From Aphelocoma coerulescens (lineage: Eukaryota > Chordata > Aves > Passeriformes > Corvidae): 64,000 nt of DNA. A model generated the notes under the pieces. That model was not told the origin of the DNA and did no database searches. It saw only the letters and a program-made list of their open reading frames with translations. Both the position numbers and the translations under genes were made by a program. The stretch spans positions 31,381,001 through 31,445,000 of the forward strand of contig NC_091013.1 of assembly GCF_041296385.1 (NCBI RefSeq), given 5' to 3'. Of the stretch, positions 50,192-61,750 are shown piece by piece (the first letter of the stretch is position 1; every line of letters starts with the position of its first letter).

Positions 50192-52501
50192 TTTTATGAT
50201 GACCTGGTTTTTCCTATCCCCAGTGTTAGGAGTGTGTTTGTAGGCTGATGGTAGTTCCAAAAGGGGCCACGAGCCCCAGGCAGGCAGTGCTTTTCTTGGA
50301 AAGCAGCACTTCTGAAATGAAAAACAGACAGGGAAAATAAAGACAGGCTAAGACGTGCAAGCAAGGAGAGTTTGATGCACCAGTGCTGCGGTTTGTTGTT
50401 CCTTTTGTGTGGATGGTACCGGATTGCATTCCTTGGCTCACACCTCCACACAACCCAAAGGCTTCAAAGTATCCTAGTTGCTTCTAATGACAAGCTCACA
50501 AAACACGTTTTAATATGTTAATACAAAAATACAGGACACAAATACACAGAGCTATCTAGAATGTTTCATTATATGCTTTTGATTTTTCAGCTACCATTTA
50601 GGAGAAGAACTAAACTGCTAAGCCTAAAGTAAATGTACTTAACTACCACATCACTAGCAGAAATTCAAGCACTCAAAGTCAGGGGAGAGCAGGCACCCTG
50701 TGAGTTCTGCTTTTCACACAAGCATACCACTTTCTGGTTAAATCACTATCAGTGCAGATTTCATCACATAGGTGCTGAATTGCAGATCTGAGCTTTCTAT
50801 TTTTGAGTACTGTTTTCTCAGGGATGGCCTAAACATATCTAATTAAAAGAATGAGCAATTATAAGATTGTTTGGATCCCTGTATGTGATGGGATCCAAAG
50901 CCAGTATGGATCTAGTGGTGTTTACAGGAACCTTTGACTCTGACATGGTTTAACTCCTAGGAGCTGCATCCTGTGTCATCATAGCCATCCTGTTTTCCCA
51001 CTTCTCAGCAGGGCTTGTTAGCTGGGTCAGTGCCTGCACTGATAGAGCCATCAAGGCTTTGCTGATTTGGGAGATGACAGAGAGAGCTTTTTCCTGACAA
51101 TGGACATACTTCAAGATAAAATATAGGCAAGTCCTGCTGTGAGATGTCAAGTCCCTCCAACTCAATGAGTGTCCTGTATATGTGAGGTGTCTGCATTCCA
51201 ACAAGATTTTGCTGAACTTGATACGTTGATTTTACAGAGGAGGAATCTTGGCACAAGTAGAAGGAAATGTGGGAAAAAAGCAAAAGGAGAATCTTTAAGA
51301 GATGAACTAGTTGAGAATTGCTGCTCTGACCCCCAGTTCTGTTCTTATACACCTACATTCACTGAAAGGTGCCATGGGGAAATAGGGAAGCAGCTGTGAC
51401 AGGAGCAACAGGCAGAGACTGTACGTACAGTGAGGAGCTGAGGAGAGCGTGGTGAGGCTCTGTGCTCTTTTAGCACATGTAGCCCATGTCAGAGTCATGC
51501 TTTTCAGGCATGCTCCTGGAAGATCTAGGCACAAGTACAAGGAGGTGGTTTGAAATTACTACATATGTCTTCTTGCAATACTTACACTCCGGGGACCACC
51601 CACGTCACAGGATGTGTTTGAATTGCTCACCAAGATTTCCTCTGGAGCGGAGATGAAATTACAGATTCTTTTTTCACAGAGTGTGAGAAAAATTAACAAC
51701 TTTCCAAATTATTACTATTATTACCAAAGCACTTTTTAAAAACAGGTCCTATTCTCGAAGACTTTTAAATCACTGGCGGAAATCTTTGCACCTCTTGAAC
51801 TTCTTTAACTGCTGGTTACTTAATTTTAGATTGTAAAAAAAAATGTATGGAGGTAAATCCAGACTCCTCTTCTTTGTGCACCAGTTTAAGCAAGTTGAGG
51901 AAAGGATATGGGAAGGGAGGATGAAATCCTCATTAGAAAAGATGCATTATTTTCTATGTTTACGTGACAGTGAAATCCTGTGGATACTCTTGTGCCCTGA
52001 GACAATATACTTTAGTTTTAATTGTTTCAGTCAATGTCAATTTTACATCAAACATGCAATAAAGTAAAAGTGGCCTTCAGGAAACATCACTGAACCTTCT
52101 TTTGTGCTGTACTATTGCCAGTGTAAACATCTACTTCTGTTTTGTAAGCTCAAAGCCAAATGGACAAAAAATTTCCTCTCAGGGAGACTACTGACCTTTC
52201 AGCATCAAAAATACTATTTTTAGCATACAAAAATTGTTTTTCAGTAATTGTAATAATAAGAATCTTTGCAAAATCCATTATTACTCTAATAAATATTTTC
52301 TCTTAGGCAGAAATAGCAGGAAATTAATTAAGAAGTTAGCTGATAGCAACTGGATAAGATATAAAGTGTCACAGCTACAAAGTTACTGGGATAAAATATA
52401 TTTTCTTTCTGTTTTCATTATTAAATATTTACAGTAGCTCTCAGAAAATATCCAATCTAAAGCATTTTGATAAGTTATAATTTATTCTGCTTGCTTTCCA
52501 G

Positions 52502-52553
52502 AATGCTAGAAGATGACCTCAAGTTGAGCAGTGATGAAGAGGAGAATGACCAG
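52502..52553 (+). CDS. AFF3: AFF3 coding exon with the acidic-serine 'DLKLSSDEEEN' block
   Basis: One base (A) completes the serine codon TC+A. The exon then reads MLEDDLKLSSDEEENDQ and ends in phase 0. The acceptor is CTTGCTTTCCAG before 52502 and the donor is CAG/GTGAGA at 52553/52554. Human AFF3, as I remember it, reads MLEDDLKLSSDEEENEQ, so only one residue differs (D for E). This is the strongest match in the window. The 'DLxLS' pattern followed by acidic serines is the motif at the head of the serine-rich transactivation region of AF4-family proteins. It has been described for AF4 as a contact for the transcription machinery (Mediator). The serines in SSDEEEN are good casein-kinase-2-type sites by pattern. 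The methionine is internal and not a start codon. Confidence 0.96.
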
Positions 52554-52574
52554 GTGAGAACCAGACAGGTAACG
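52554..52574 (+). promoter_or_regulatory. AFF3: Possible tandem splice donors after the DLKLS exon
   Basis: The main donor GTGAGA at 52554 is followed 15 nt later by CAG/GTAACG (GT at 52569). Using the second would add five in-frame codons (VRTRQ) with no stop. The first site is closer to consensus and corresponds to the human junction as remembered. The second is listed as a possible minor site only. Confidence 0.4.
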
Positions 52575-53492
52575 TGTTACTTGTAGCATGTTTCATGTTG
52601 AGACTGAGCTACTGCAAATATTTTGCTAATGCTTTTTCTAAACATACATAAAGGTTATCAAAATACATGGCAGTAGTGTAACTGGAGTAACAGATGTTGC
52701 TGCTCGGAGCCAGGCTGCGTGTGCTAACTGCTGGATTGGTAGGGAATGGGCTGAAGTGCTCTTGATTTATTACCTTGATGGGACCCAGAAGGTTTTTGTA
52801 TCAGCTTCCTTCTGATTTGAATTTGTTTTGTTTTAAAGAGTGGCCAAGGAGGGGAGAAACAGGAATTCTGGATTAAGAGTTCAGGCCATCTTTGCAGTCA
52901 TGAGCAGGCCCCAGGGATTAGCTGCTGGGCTGCTTATCTCTTACCTGCCTCCGGCATCCCCCCAGCCCTGGCCTCTCCTCTGAGCATTTTTGGTCCTGAC
53001 TCTGCATGGCCCATGCCTGCTAAGAAAGCTAAAGAGAACTGAGAAAAAGCCTTGGCTGTGTATTTGATTCACTCCATAACACAGCGATTACAGCAACTGC
53101 CTGTGTTTTAAAGACTCTAAACTACCTGACTGACAGCAGATACACCATCCAAAGTTTTCCATGTGTCAGGAGAGCTGGGTTTTGTTGGCTGTAGGAGGTG
53201 TCTCCCAATTTTTCCTTAAAATATTGCTGTGTTTTGTCTAAATAATTAAGGACTCAGTAGAATAGGGCTGGAGCTTGACTTTCCCATGACCAGCTGAGTG
53301 CCTCGTTGCCAAGCAGTGCTATGCTGTGCTCTCTCCTTCTCAGTATCCTGGCATGGGTGATTTGGTTGGGAATGAGAGGCCAAGAACCACTTCCCTTCCT
53401 TCTTTCCCTAAAATACATGACCCATGCATTCACCAGAGCATATGAGGACAATACTGCTCCTTGCTGCATCTCACAGATAGAATGTTGTTTTC

Positions 53493-54061
53493 TGTCCTGA
53501 TTTTGGCTGGGATGGAGTTAATTTTCTTCCTAGTAGCTGGTACAGTGCTGTGGTTTGGTTCAGTGTGAGAACAGCGTTGATAACTCCCTGATGTCTCTGT
53601 TGTTGCTGAGTTTACTCTGAGTCAAGGACTTTTCAGTGTCTCCTGCTCTGCCAGGGAGCAGGTGCACCAAAAGCTTGGGGGACCCATGGCCAGGACAGCT
53701 GCCCCAAACTGACCAAAGGGATTCCCTTCCACAGAACATCATGCCCAGTACATAAACTGGGGGGAGTTGGCTGGGAGGAACCAATCACTGCTTGGGAATG
53801 GTCTGGGCATCAGTCATTGGATGCTGGGCAATTGTATTTTGCATCAATTTTTGGAATTTATTTCTCTCTTCTTGTTGTCTCCCTTTTCATTGCAATTATT
53901 ATTCTTATACTATTATTATTTTTTTTTTATTTCAACTGTTAAACTGTTCTTATATCAATTCACAAACTTTATTTTTTCTGCCTCTCCTCCCTGTCCCACT
54001 GAGGCAGGGGGAGTGAGAAAGTAGCTGCATGGTACTGTTGCTGGCTGGGGCTAAACGATGA
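53493..54061 (+). mobile_element. Solo LTR of an avian endogenous retrovirus
   Basis: The element starts TGTCCTGATTTTGGCTGGGA and continues 'GAGTTAATTTTCTTCCTAGT', matching a common Neoavian LTR that I recall as the TguLTR5 type. Other landmarks are 'AGTCAAGGACTTTTCAG', 'CAGTACATAAACTGGGGGGA' (TATA-like, about 53749-53756), a T/A-rich stretch near 53900-53960, and the end 'GCTGGGGCTAAACGATGA'. A 4-bp TTTC lies directly on both sides (53489-53492 and 54062-54065), consistent with a target-site duplication. There is no internal retroviral sequence, so it is a solo LTR left by recombination. It sits about 0.9 kb after an AFF3 exon in the same orientation. The subfamily name is from memory and should be confirmed. 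Confidence 0.82.
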
Positions 54062-57000
54062 TTTCAAATATGATTGTTTCAGTCATGGGTAACTGGAGTA
54101 TCTAGATGGGTAGGCTGGATGGGTATCTAGACTTCTGAGTTTCAGGATCTTAGACAAATAATTTTAGGTACATAGGCATGAAGTTCTTCCAGGATTTTCT
54201 TTAACTCTTGTTGCTAGATGTCTCTATTTTACAATATATTCCAAACAACAGGTAAATCAAAACTTTTTAATATTTATACTAAACCATTGTTTCATCTATT
54301 TTGAGCAAAGCTTCTTGGTGTTAAGAAGATTCAGCACATAGATTCAATTATTTACATATTTATACAATTTCTTTTTGTTTAACATATTTCATCCTGAAAC
54401 ACTTCACATGTAATTACTCTTCCTGCTTGTCTAGAAGGCTTAAAATACAGCTCACAGACAGCATAGGGCAAAATAAAGTGAGGAATGGAAGGGATGTCTG
54501 AAGAGTAACAATAGCAGACCAAGGTGCCATGATGCTTGCAGCCAGGGGCTGGGTGATAGGGAGGCATGAGCTGCTGGCCAGGAGAGATGTCCTTCAGGCA
54601 GGGAGAGAGGATCCTGAGTAATGGGTGTCAGAGTGAAACAGGCTGAGAGAGCCTGAGAGAAAAAATTCTGGTTTGTGTCATAGCACGCAGAAAAGGACAT
54701 GTGAAAGTGTTTATGGTGCATAAAGAACGAGTAGGTTTAGGCAGAGAAGGGATTGTGGAAAAGTCCTGCCCATCAGGCAGGCGCACATGGACCTTTGGTT
54801 TAGCACTGTGACTTGTAATTATTGACATCTTCTGTGTGCTCGTGTGCTACACAAGCTCTCTGCTCAGTCACCAGGGCTCCAAGATGCAGCTGATGCAGGC
54901 TGGGTCTTTCACCTCAGTGCTCAAGCAAGCTCTGCAGAGCCAGGACAGAGCTCACCAGCCATTCAGCAAAGAGCAGGGCTGAGATACCATTACTCACTTC
55001 TAATAATCACAGGACCTAGCATGAACAACCTTTGGAATTTACTTATTTATTTGGTCCCCTTTCCTAGTCACATGTTTTTCCTAACTTGACTCTACAGACA
55101 AAAAACTCCCAGAGGCACAGGCTGGCTCCTGCTTTATGAAATGCTTTGTAGAACCTCAGCTGAGACCTGCAGGTTTGCTTAATGAGCAATCCTAAATAAA
55201 TATACCTGCTGGAAAAACAAAACACTACCTTTCCATCCACCTAGCAGGATATAGACACAACAAAAGAGTAACACAGACTCTTTCTTCCAATAGCTGCTCA
55301 GATGGACCTGTGTTTAAATGTCAGCAGGAGAACTCATTTCCTTTTACTTCCTGACTCAGAGGCTCTTTAATCTTGTATCTCCTGAGCTCAGGAACAGGAA
55401 AAAAAAGAAATCAGAGATGAATGAATAGGAACAGTACATGAGAGATTCCCAGATATTCCTCATGTAATAAATTAACCTCTGAGCAATCAGACTTATTCAA
55501 GAAGTCCAGTTTCTCAAAGAGCTGAAAGTAAACTGTACTCAAGCTGGGAAGCTTCTAATTTGCTGATTTCTAAATGGGGAAGTTTAGGGGGAAAACTTTG
55601 GAGGAGATTTTGCATTTATGTCTGAAATTGCCAAGCAGCGAATGGAAAGTTTCTGAAGTGGTGCAAAGGGGGACAGGTGCTTCTGTGCTCTCAGGGCTGG
55701 CATTTGGAGTGCTGTGACCAAACCAAGGAATGTGAGCCATGGATGAGGGAGGCCAGATGCAAAGCAGAGGCATGATTAAAAGCTTTGAGGCTGCAGTGGG
55801 CAAAGCATTCCCAACCCTTCCCTCAACACCAGCTACTAAGGCAGTGAGATTTGCAGACCCAGGAGAAGCCAAAGAGGCTGGGTTTGAACTGAGTATGTGT
55901 GTGCCCACAGTAATTACATTATCCACACATATTAATCTCATAATTTTAATTACATAAATGTATTTTTCCTCTTTAATGAGCATAGTTTATCCATTTAAAC
56001 TGATCGTTTCAATTTTACAGGCAGTGATCATAGGATCTTATATGCAGAGAGAAAATTTCCTGTTGGCATATTTTACACCACACAGATTGAAGAAAATACA
56101 CTTTTTAATCCCCAATCAATATCTGAAGAGCATGCAATTAGCAGATACCAAGGTAGTTAACATAAATCTGCAAGTTAAAGAGCCAATTCACTCTGATTTA
56201 TAACACATAGAGTAATAATTTCATCATCGTCTCTCCCAGAAAGCCTCTGAAGCTTTGTAGCATGAAGATGTCAAAACTGTACTTAAGATTGTTCAGAGTA
56301 CTGAATTGTAGTGGTTATTGCCTTTTGGTTCTTTGAAGTGTGGCATAGCACATGAAACAGTCCCCATTATAATACCTTGCTCTTCTCCATAGAGGTCACT
56401 GGATAACTTAAATCAGTCTTGGGTGAAATATTAAAAGGAGATTGTCAATTGTAATGTGAACAATTCTCTTTTTCCCCCCCTTACTTGTCCTTTTACAACA
56501 TGAACATTTTGTAATAGAAGGGAGTTCCTTTAAGGGGAAAAAGATCCCTGGCATCATTTGTGCAATTCATGTCAATCAATAGCCAAATAAATTAACTGAC
56601 TGGTATGCATACATGGAATAATAATCTAACATATTTTTGCAACCCAAGCCTGCTTCCTCATATGCATTTTTTTTGCACAGGATCAGGTTGGTTGCCACTG
56701 AAGTTTTGTGGCTGTGAAAATTTATTACCCACAGAGTCAATCTGCATTCTGGCTGCCAAGTCTGAATAAATAGAGTCATTGTGCTTGTCTGGAATATGTA
56801 ACCAAAGTTCATGGAGTCAGCTTGACTTTCACATCCCATGAGATTCATAAAAGCCAACACCCTGGTATGTGCTCTTGATTCCTGCCAAAATTTAGTAAAA
56901 TCATATAAACAGAAGTTGAAGAAGCAATCAGAACACACTCTGAGGGACATGGCTCTGCACTCTAGCCCCAGCTGATCTCAAAAGGGAAGACACAAGTTTT

Positions 57001-57897
57001 TTCTTTTCAAAGAAAAAATAGTATGGCTACTCTCCTGTGGCAGCAGGTAACTGCAGGGGCTGAAGACCCCCACCCCCCGCAGAGTGCACAGGGAAGAAGC
57101 AATCAATCCTCTCAGGTTTCTTAATTTTGCTCATGTGCCTTGCACTGAAGGAAGAGATCAGGCAGCATTTGCCTGCAAGTGGCCATCCTTCTCAAGAGAG
57201 GACAGGGACAGACTGGCCCTGCAGGGTGTGAGTGGTGTAAGCGAAACCAGCCCCTCCGCAGGCAAGCCAAGACAAACAGAAAGCCTTGTCATTTCACTGG
57301 AGACCTCGGGGAAGAGCAGTCTTAGAAAGTTCACAGCTTTAGCACAGTAAAATAAAAAGTCTTGTCAGCCTGATCTGGCTCGCCACCCAAGCCCCACAGG
57401 GCGATAGAAGCCCACCCAGCCCGGCACCCTCCTGGGCATCTTGGGGTTGCCTCCCACCCATGGCAGCCTAGGGACAGTCGGGGTGGGCTTCTAGCCCTGG
57501 GGGACCTGTCCATGCTTCAGCATCACCCTGTCATGGTCAAGCCATAAAAACTGATGCTGATTCAAGTTACACCCATAGCTCCCATGGGAACATGGGTGCC
57601 TACGTTTCTTTCCCATCATGTATGTGCTGAGTGTTGCTAGGGCATATCGCTGGAAATGCATCTTTCTGGTAAGACTGTCTGCAGCACAGGCATTTAGGAC
57701 AAGCCAAATCTGTTACAACATTGCAACGGAACAAAAGTCCATCTATATCCTCGATGGCAATTGGTGTGGGACTTTTCACTTCTGGATATGGAGTGACAAT
57801 CAACAAAAACAGGATAATTATCCTGAAATGAACAGTCATGCATCTACCTTCCTCCAGAAGGAATAATTTCTAGTAGAGCCTTTATAAACATATAAAC

Positions 57898-58549
57898 TGT
57901 GAGGAATGAGACAACTCTTTGTAGAAATTAAAACAATTTATTAAAACAGAAAAATTGCAAAAATTAACAAAATATAAAAATTTGGGATCCTAGTGGCTCA
58001 GGAGGTATGCCCCAGGAGCGCAGGGATTCAGGAGCTTCAGGCTTAAGGCAGCTCTGAACCTCAGGTAGAGAAAAAAAACTTACAGTGCTAGGCTGGTCAA
58101 AAAGAAATATATATATTTCTAAAGGCCCCTGAAAAGGAGTAGGTTTCTCCAGCACTGAACTTAGCAAGCTGGAGGGGAAGGGGAAATGAGAGGGGGTGTG
58201 TCTTTCTCTTGCACCTTTATAGCTTTTGCTCCGCCCACAGTCTGCCCACAGTTTAAGGTGATTGGTGTTTTCCCTTTGACAGATTACCTCTGTCAACCAA
58301 TGGCTCCTCCTTGTCAGAGGGGTGGTATTAGTTGAGATAAGAGTCATGGAGCTTACGGGGGTATGGCTGTGGGGGCTGGGCTGTTTGTTGCAACTGGGGT
58401 TTTTAAAATTTGCCTTGAAACCAAGGTACAAGTAAAACATAAAAAAATACATCCAACACATCTTAAAACACTTGTAAAAGTATACAGTAAACACAGGAAG
58501 ACCATAAAAACTTGATCTGTGTACCTGGGCTGATGGGTTAATTTTAACA
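57898..58549 (-). mobile_element. LTR-like element, antisense to AFF3
   Basis: On the minus strand the element begins TGTTAAAATTAACCCATCAG (58549 downward) and ends 'TTGTCTCATTCCTCACA' (57898), giving TG...CA ends and 652 bp. In LTR order on that strand come a CCAAT box (complement of 58261-58265), a GC box GGGCGG (58231-58236), a TATAAA (58216-58221) and an AATAAA poly(A) signal (57937-57942) about 275 bp further on. This is the usual U3-R-U5 arrangement. The 196-aa minus ORF at 57964-58554 runs through these parts and is not a gene. I see no perfect target-site duplication, so the ends are provisional. The family was not identified by name. Confidence 0.65.
58212..58300 (-). promoter_or_regulatory. 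LTR promoter modules (CCAAT, GC box, TATA)
   Basis: Read on the minus strand: CACCAATCACC, then GGGCGGAGC, then GCTATAAAGG, spaced about 25 and 10 bp apart. This is a compact pol II promoter arrangement inside the LTR-like element. Transcription from it would run antisense to AFF3. Activity is inferred from motifs only. Confidence 0.5.
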
Positions 58550-60417
58550 TTCAATTTAAAAATATTAAGCTCAAATTAATTAAAGCACTTAATATGCAAA
58601 GACCAAGCACAAATAGGGATTTCATGTATGACATAAACAATATTACATATGAAATGTAATATTTCAGCTAATTTGAAGCCATCTGTAATGAATTCTAAAA
58701 CAAACTGAAAAAAGAGCAAAGCTTTCTTTCTGTAAGACCTGTTAGGACATCACTTTCCAAAGTCAAAGATCAACTGAGGAGAGCACCAAGGCTGGAACAT
58801 CTAGAGAAAAGAGTTTTATTGGGCAGGTTGTAACACAACACTGCATTAGCCCTGTTCATTGTTAGAACCATTTTTAGACAGTGCTAATTGCACTCACATA
58901 TGCCACGTCCAAATATTTTAACCACATTAAGTCATTTTAGTGTTGTGTTCCCTTTTATTCACCTCTTCATCAGTACAATACTTGATGCTTGATCAGAAGG
59001 GAAAATGAGTGAAAAAGGAGATGAAAACATTCAGGCCTGAAGAAAAAGCACAGAACCTGCATCATTTCTGCAAATGAATTTCTCTCCAAAAAAATGCCCT
59101 GATAAAGTTGGAGGAAAATATCTTTCTGATGAGAAGTTTCTCACTCCACTGAGCACAGAAGACTTATTTCATGAAGTCTGGCTACATGCGAGTCTGACTG
59201 CAACCAAACCCGCACAAATCAGAGATAAGCAAAAGTGGAAAAAATTAAGTTTTGGGTAGAGGAATGGCTGGAACCTCAGGTGATATTTTACTTAATCCAA
59301 ATGCTCTGTTCAGCCCTCTGTCACTATAATGTGAGTGTGTTTTTAGACTGGAGGAATAGCCACTGTAACAGCCTGACTTAACTTGGGTAAGTCCATTATT
59401 TCCTGTGTATTAGAGAAGCAATTCTTTTGGTATCCAACTTAACTAGAATCCAAAGTAAGATTTAAGCCAGCTGAGCCAAGGTTTTTTTTGTGGTTTGCCA
59501 GCTCTGATTTTAAAATCTCCGTGACATCTAAATTTGCACTTCCACAAGGCATGACAAGAAGACCAAGATTGCCTCACTGAAACTGTCAGATGAAACAAAA
59601 TAAGAGCTCGGTCTTGTCCTGCCAAACCTGGCTCATATCACTGTCTATCTTACAAAATCAGATTCTATGGCTGGCAGGTAGGATCAAGCTCTGAATTTGA
59701 ATGCCACAACCATGAATGACAGTGAAAAAAGTTAGGGATCAGCTTGGATCTTGGACATGCCCAAAATTTGGGGATATTTAAACATAGCACTTTGATCTGC
59801 ATGCTTCTCAGTAACAGAACTCTAAAATAGACAGGAAATTAAATTTAAAATGTAAGGGCATCTTCCTTGTCTCCTCATGTGGATGCTGTGACTAAGCCGA
59901 GTCTTAGTTTGGTAAATCTCCAAAGCCTGCCCTCTTCCACTCATATCACCTTTTTCCAAAACTTTTTTCTGTATCTCACGTAACATTCTTAACCCCATCT
60001 GCTTGAATATTTCATTAGAACTTTTTCCCCTTGTGAAGTAGAATTACTGTATGAGCATCTGTTTTGACTGGCGTGGGAATGTATCCCAGTGCAATCAATT
60101 CAGCAGTGTCAGCTAACTTGAGGCATAAAGAAGGATTTCCAGGCTGGATTTTGCTTGTCCCTGTCTCTCATAAGCCTTACAGCCTGTGCACTTTTCCTCC
60201 TGCTGCAGAGAGCCCTTGCTGAAGCCAGCCACTGTGCCTGAGTCTTGGTCCAGCTCAAGCCTGGCCACCGAGCTCTGTTTGCCTGCAGGCAAATGCATTC
60301 CAGCGTGCCTGCAAGAGAATGGTTAAATAACCAGCAGTCACAAATAATTAGTGCTGTTTGTGACATCACAGCTATTAAAAGTTGTTAGAGGAGAACGCAC
60401 CCAGCTTGTGTCTCTCT

Positions 60418-60455
60418 CACACGTGTGCACGCACGTGTGCATGCACACAAACACA
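60418..60455. repeat. Alternating purine-pyrimidine tract with CACGTG palindromes
   Basis: CACACGTGTGCACGCACGTG followed by TGCATGCACACAAACAC. Two ACGTG cores lie in nested palindromes (CACACGTGTG is self-complementary over 10 bp). Such tracts can adopt Z-DNA, and the CACGTG cores are E-boxes. Both are pattern-based statements. Confidence 0.6.
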
Positions 60456-61524
60456 AGTCTCAGCCTCTCTAGGAGCTGCCTGCTGCTCCCTGCAAACCAG
60501 AAGGTCAATCTCACTTCTCTCCCCTTGGCCACTGAGCTCGAGCAGGGGTGATGCCAGCACGAGGAGCTGTGTGAAGGAGATGTGGTACACAGAGGTGGAT
60601 GACAACAGAAACAGAGAAAGAGGCAGCTGAGAGCATGATGGAAAACAAAATGAACTCAGAAGGGGAAAGGGATTAAGGGAATAAAAAAATTAATGAAGAA
60701 AAGAAACTGGGGGGAGAAGGCCATTCTAAAGGGAGTAGAAGTTATATTAGAACATGATGAGAAATAAGTAAAAAGATTCAGAAGCCAATCTATCAAAACT
60801 ACTGTTTAAGAAAAAGAGACTGAGGAACCATTGCTACATTTCTCCTGCACCTAGGATGAAAACTGCCTCCTCTGAAGTCAGTGAGAGTTTAACCACTGGT
60901 TTCAATCAGCCTAGGGTGTTACCCCTTTCTTTATTTTTATTTCCTAGCACAATCCAAGCAGATACTTGGGTAGTAGCAAATGCATCACAGTTGATTGACA
61001 TAGCACATCCCTGGGAAGCGTTACCACTGTTTGGGGAATTTAGGCTTGTCTTTCCCCTATTTTCACATATATGGACTTCTCAAAAAAAAAATCTACTTTA
61101 ATTTCTGAGCTTTCAGACTTCCCAATAAATCTTTTAAAGCCTGTGGCACAACACTGGTAATTCTTGTCTGCGATAGCCTAAGTGCAAGCAGCACTTCAAC
61201 CAAGTTACTTTTTCCTGGATAAGGAGACTACTTCTGTGGAGACAGAGGAGGTTTTCCAAGGTGACTGCTGATTTGTTTGCAATGACTGAGACTTTCCTAC
61301 AGTGGCATTGGAAATTAATCATTTTATTAATGTAAAATGACAAGGATTTTTCTTCTGCTCATCTCCACTGAAAAAGATTAAAGTTAGCTCATCTGTGTTG
61401 AAACCTTGCATGGTTGTTGGGGCCAGACTGCAGGAAAAATCGGAGCAGATGCAGGACAGAAGACTCAGCATTTACAGATCTATAAAATTCTCTGTATGGT
61501 TAATACCCATGCTGATTATACAGC

Positions 61525-61750
61525 AATTTGGAGATCCAAATCACTTTACAAGTATTAACTACTTAATACAATGCCCCTGAGAGGTATTTAGGTAGAGCTA
61601 AGAAAGAATTATTATCTCTATGGAACTGACAGGGAGACTGTGACTGAGATGCAGCTTGTTTGAAGCCACATAGCAAGTCAGCTGCAAAGTCAGGATTAGC
61701 ACTTGGGTCTTTCACTCCCAGGTGCCATGTTCAAGTCACTAGACTGTGTT
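61525..61750 (+). mobile_element. Ancient MIR/L2-like retroposon relic
   Basis: The segment contains 'CACTTTACAAGTATTAAC', 'AATGCCCCTGAGAGGTATTT', 'ATTATTATCTCTATGG', 'CACATAGCAAGTCAGCTGCA' and 'TTCAAGTCACTAGACTGTGT', in that order. This follows the familiar amniote consensus: cacaacacccctgtgaggtag, attattatctccattt, cacacagcaagtcagtggca and ctaaccactagac. Divergence looks high, as expected for an old insertion. I recall this consensus from reptile and bird genomes. Whether a library would label it MIR, L2 or an L3/CR1 3' end cannot be decided here. Confidence 0.6.

Larger units (their letters stand above)
42501..52501 (+). other. AFF3: AFF3 29.7-kb intron, last part
   Basis: Noncoding intron sequence ending at a clear acceptor (TTTATTCTGCTTGCTTTCCAG, given in part) before 52502. 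It contains a T27 run at 46826-46852 and a GCAA repeat at 50175-50191. Overlapping ORFs at 48129-48434 (+) and 48446-48958 (-) have no recognisable domain. AT-rich stretches with TAATTA-type cores occur near 43020-43110 and 46200-46310. Confidence 0.75.

Noticed and set aside
57964..58554. Longest ORF in the window, 196 aa on the minus strand
   Set aside because: It runs through the U3-R-U5-like parts of an LTR-type element, including TATA, GC and CCAAT motifs, and has no recognisable domain.
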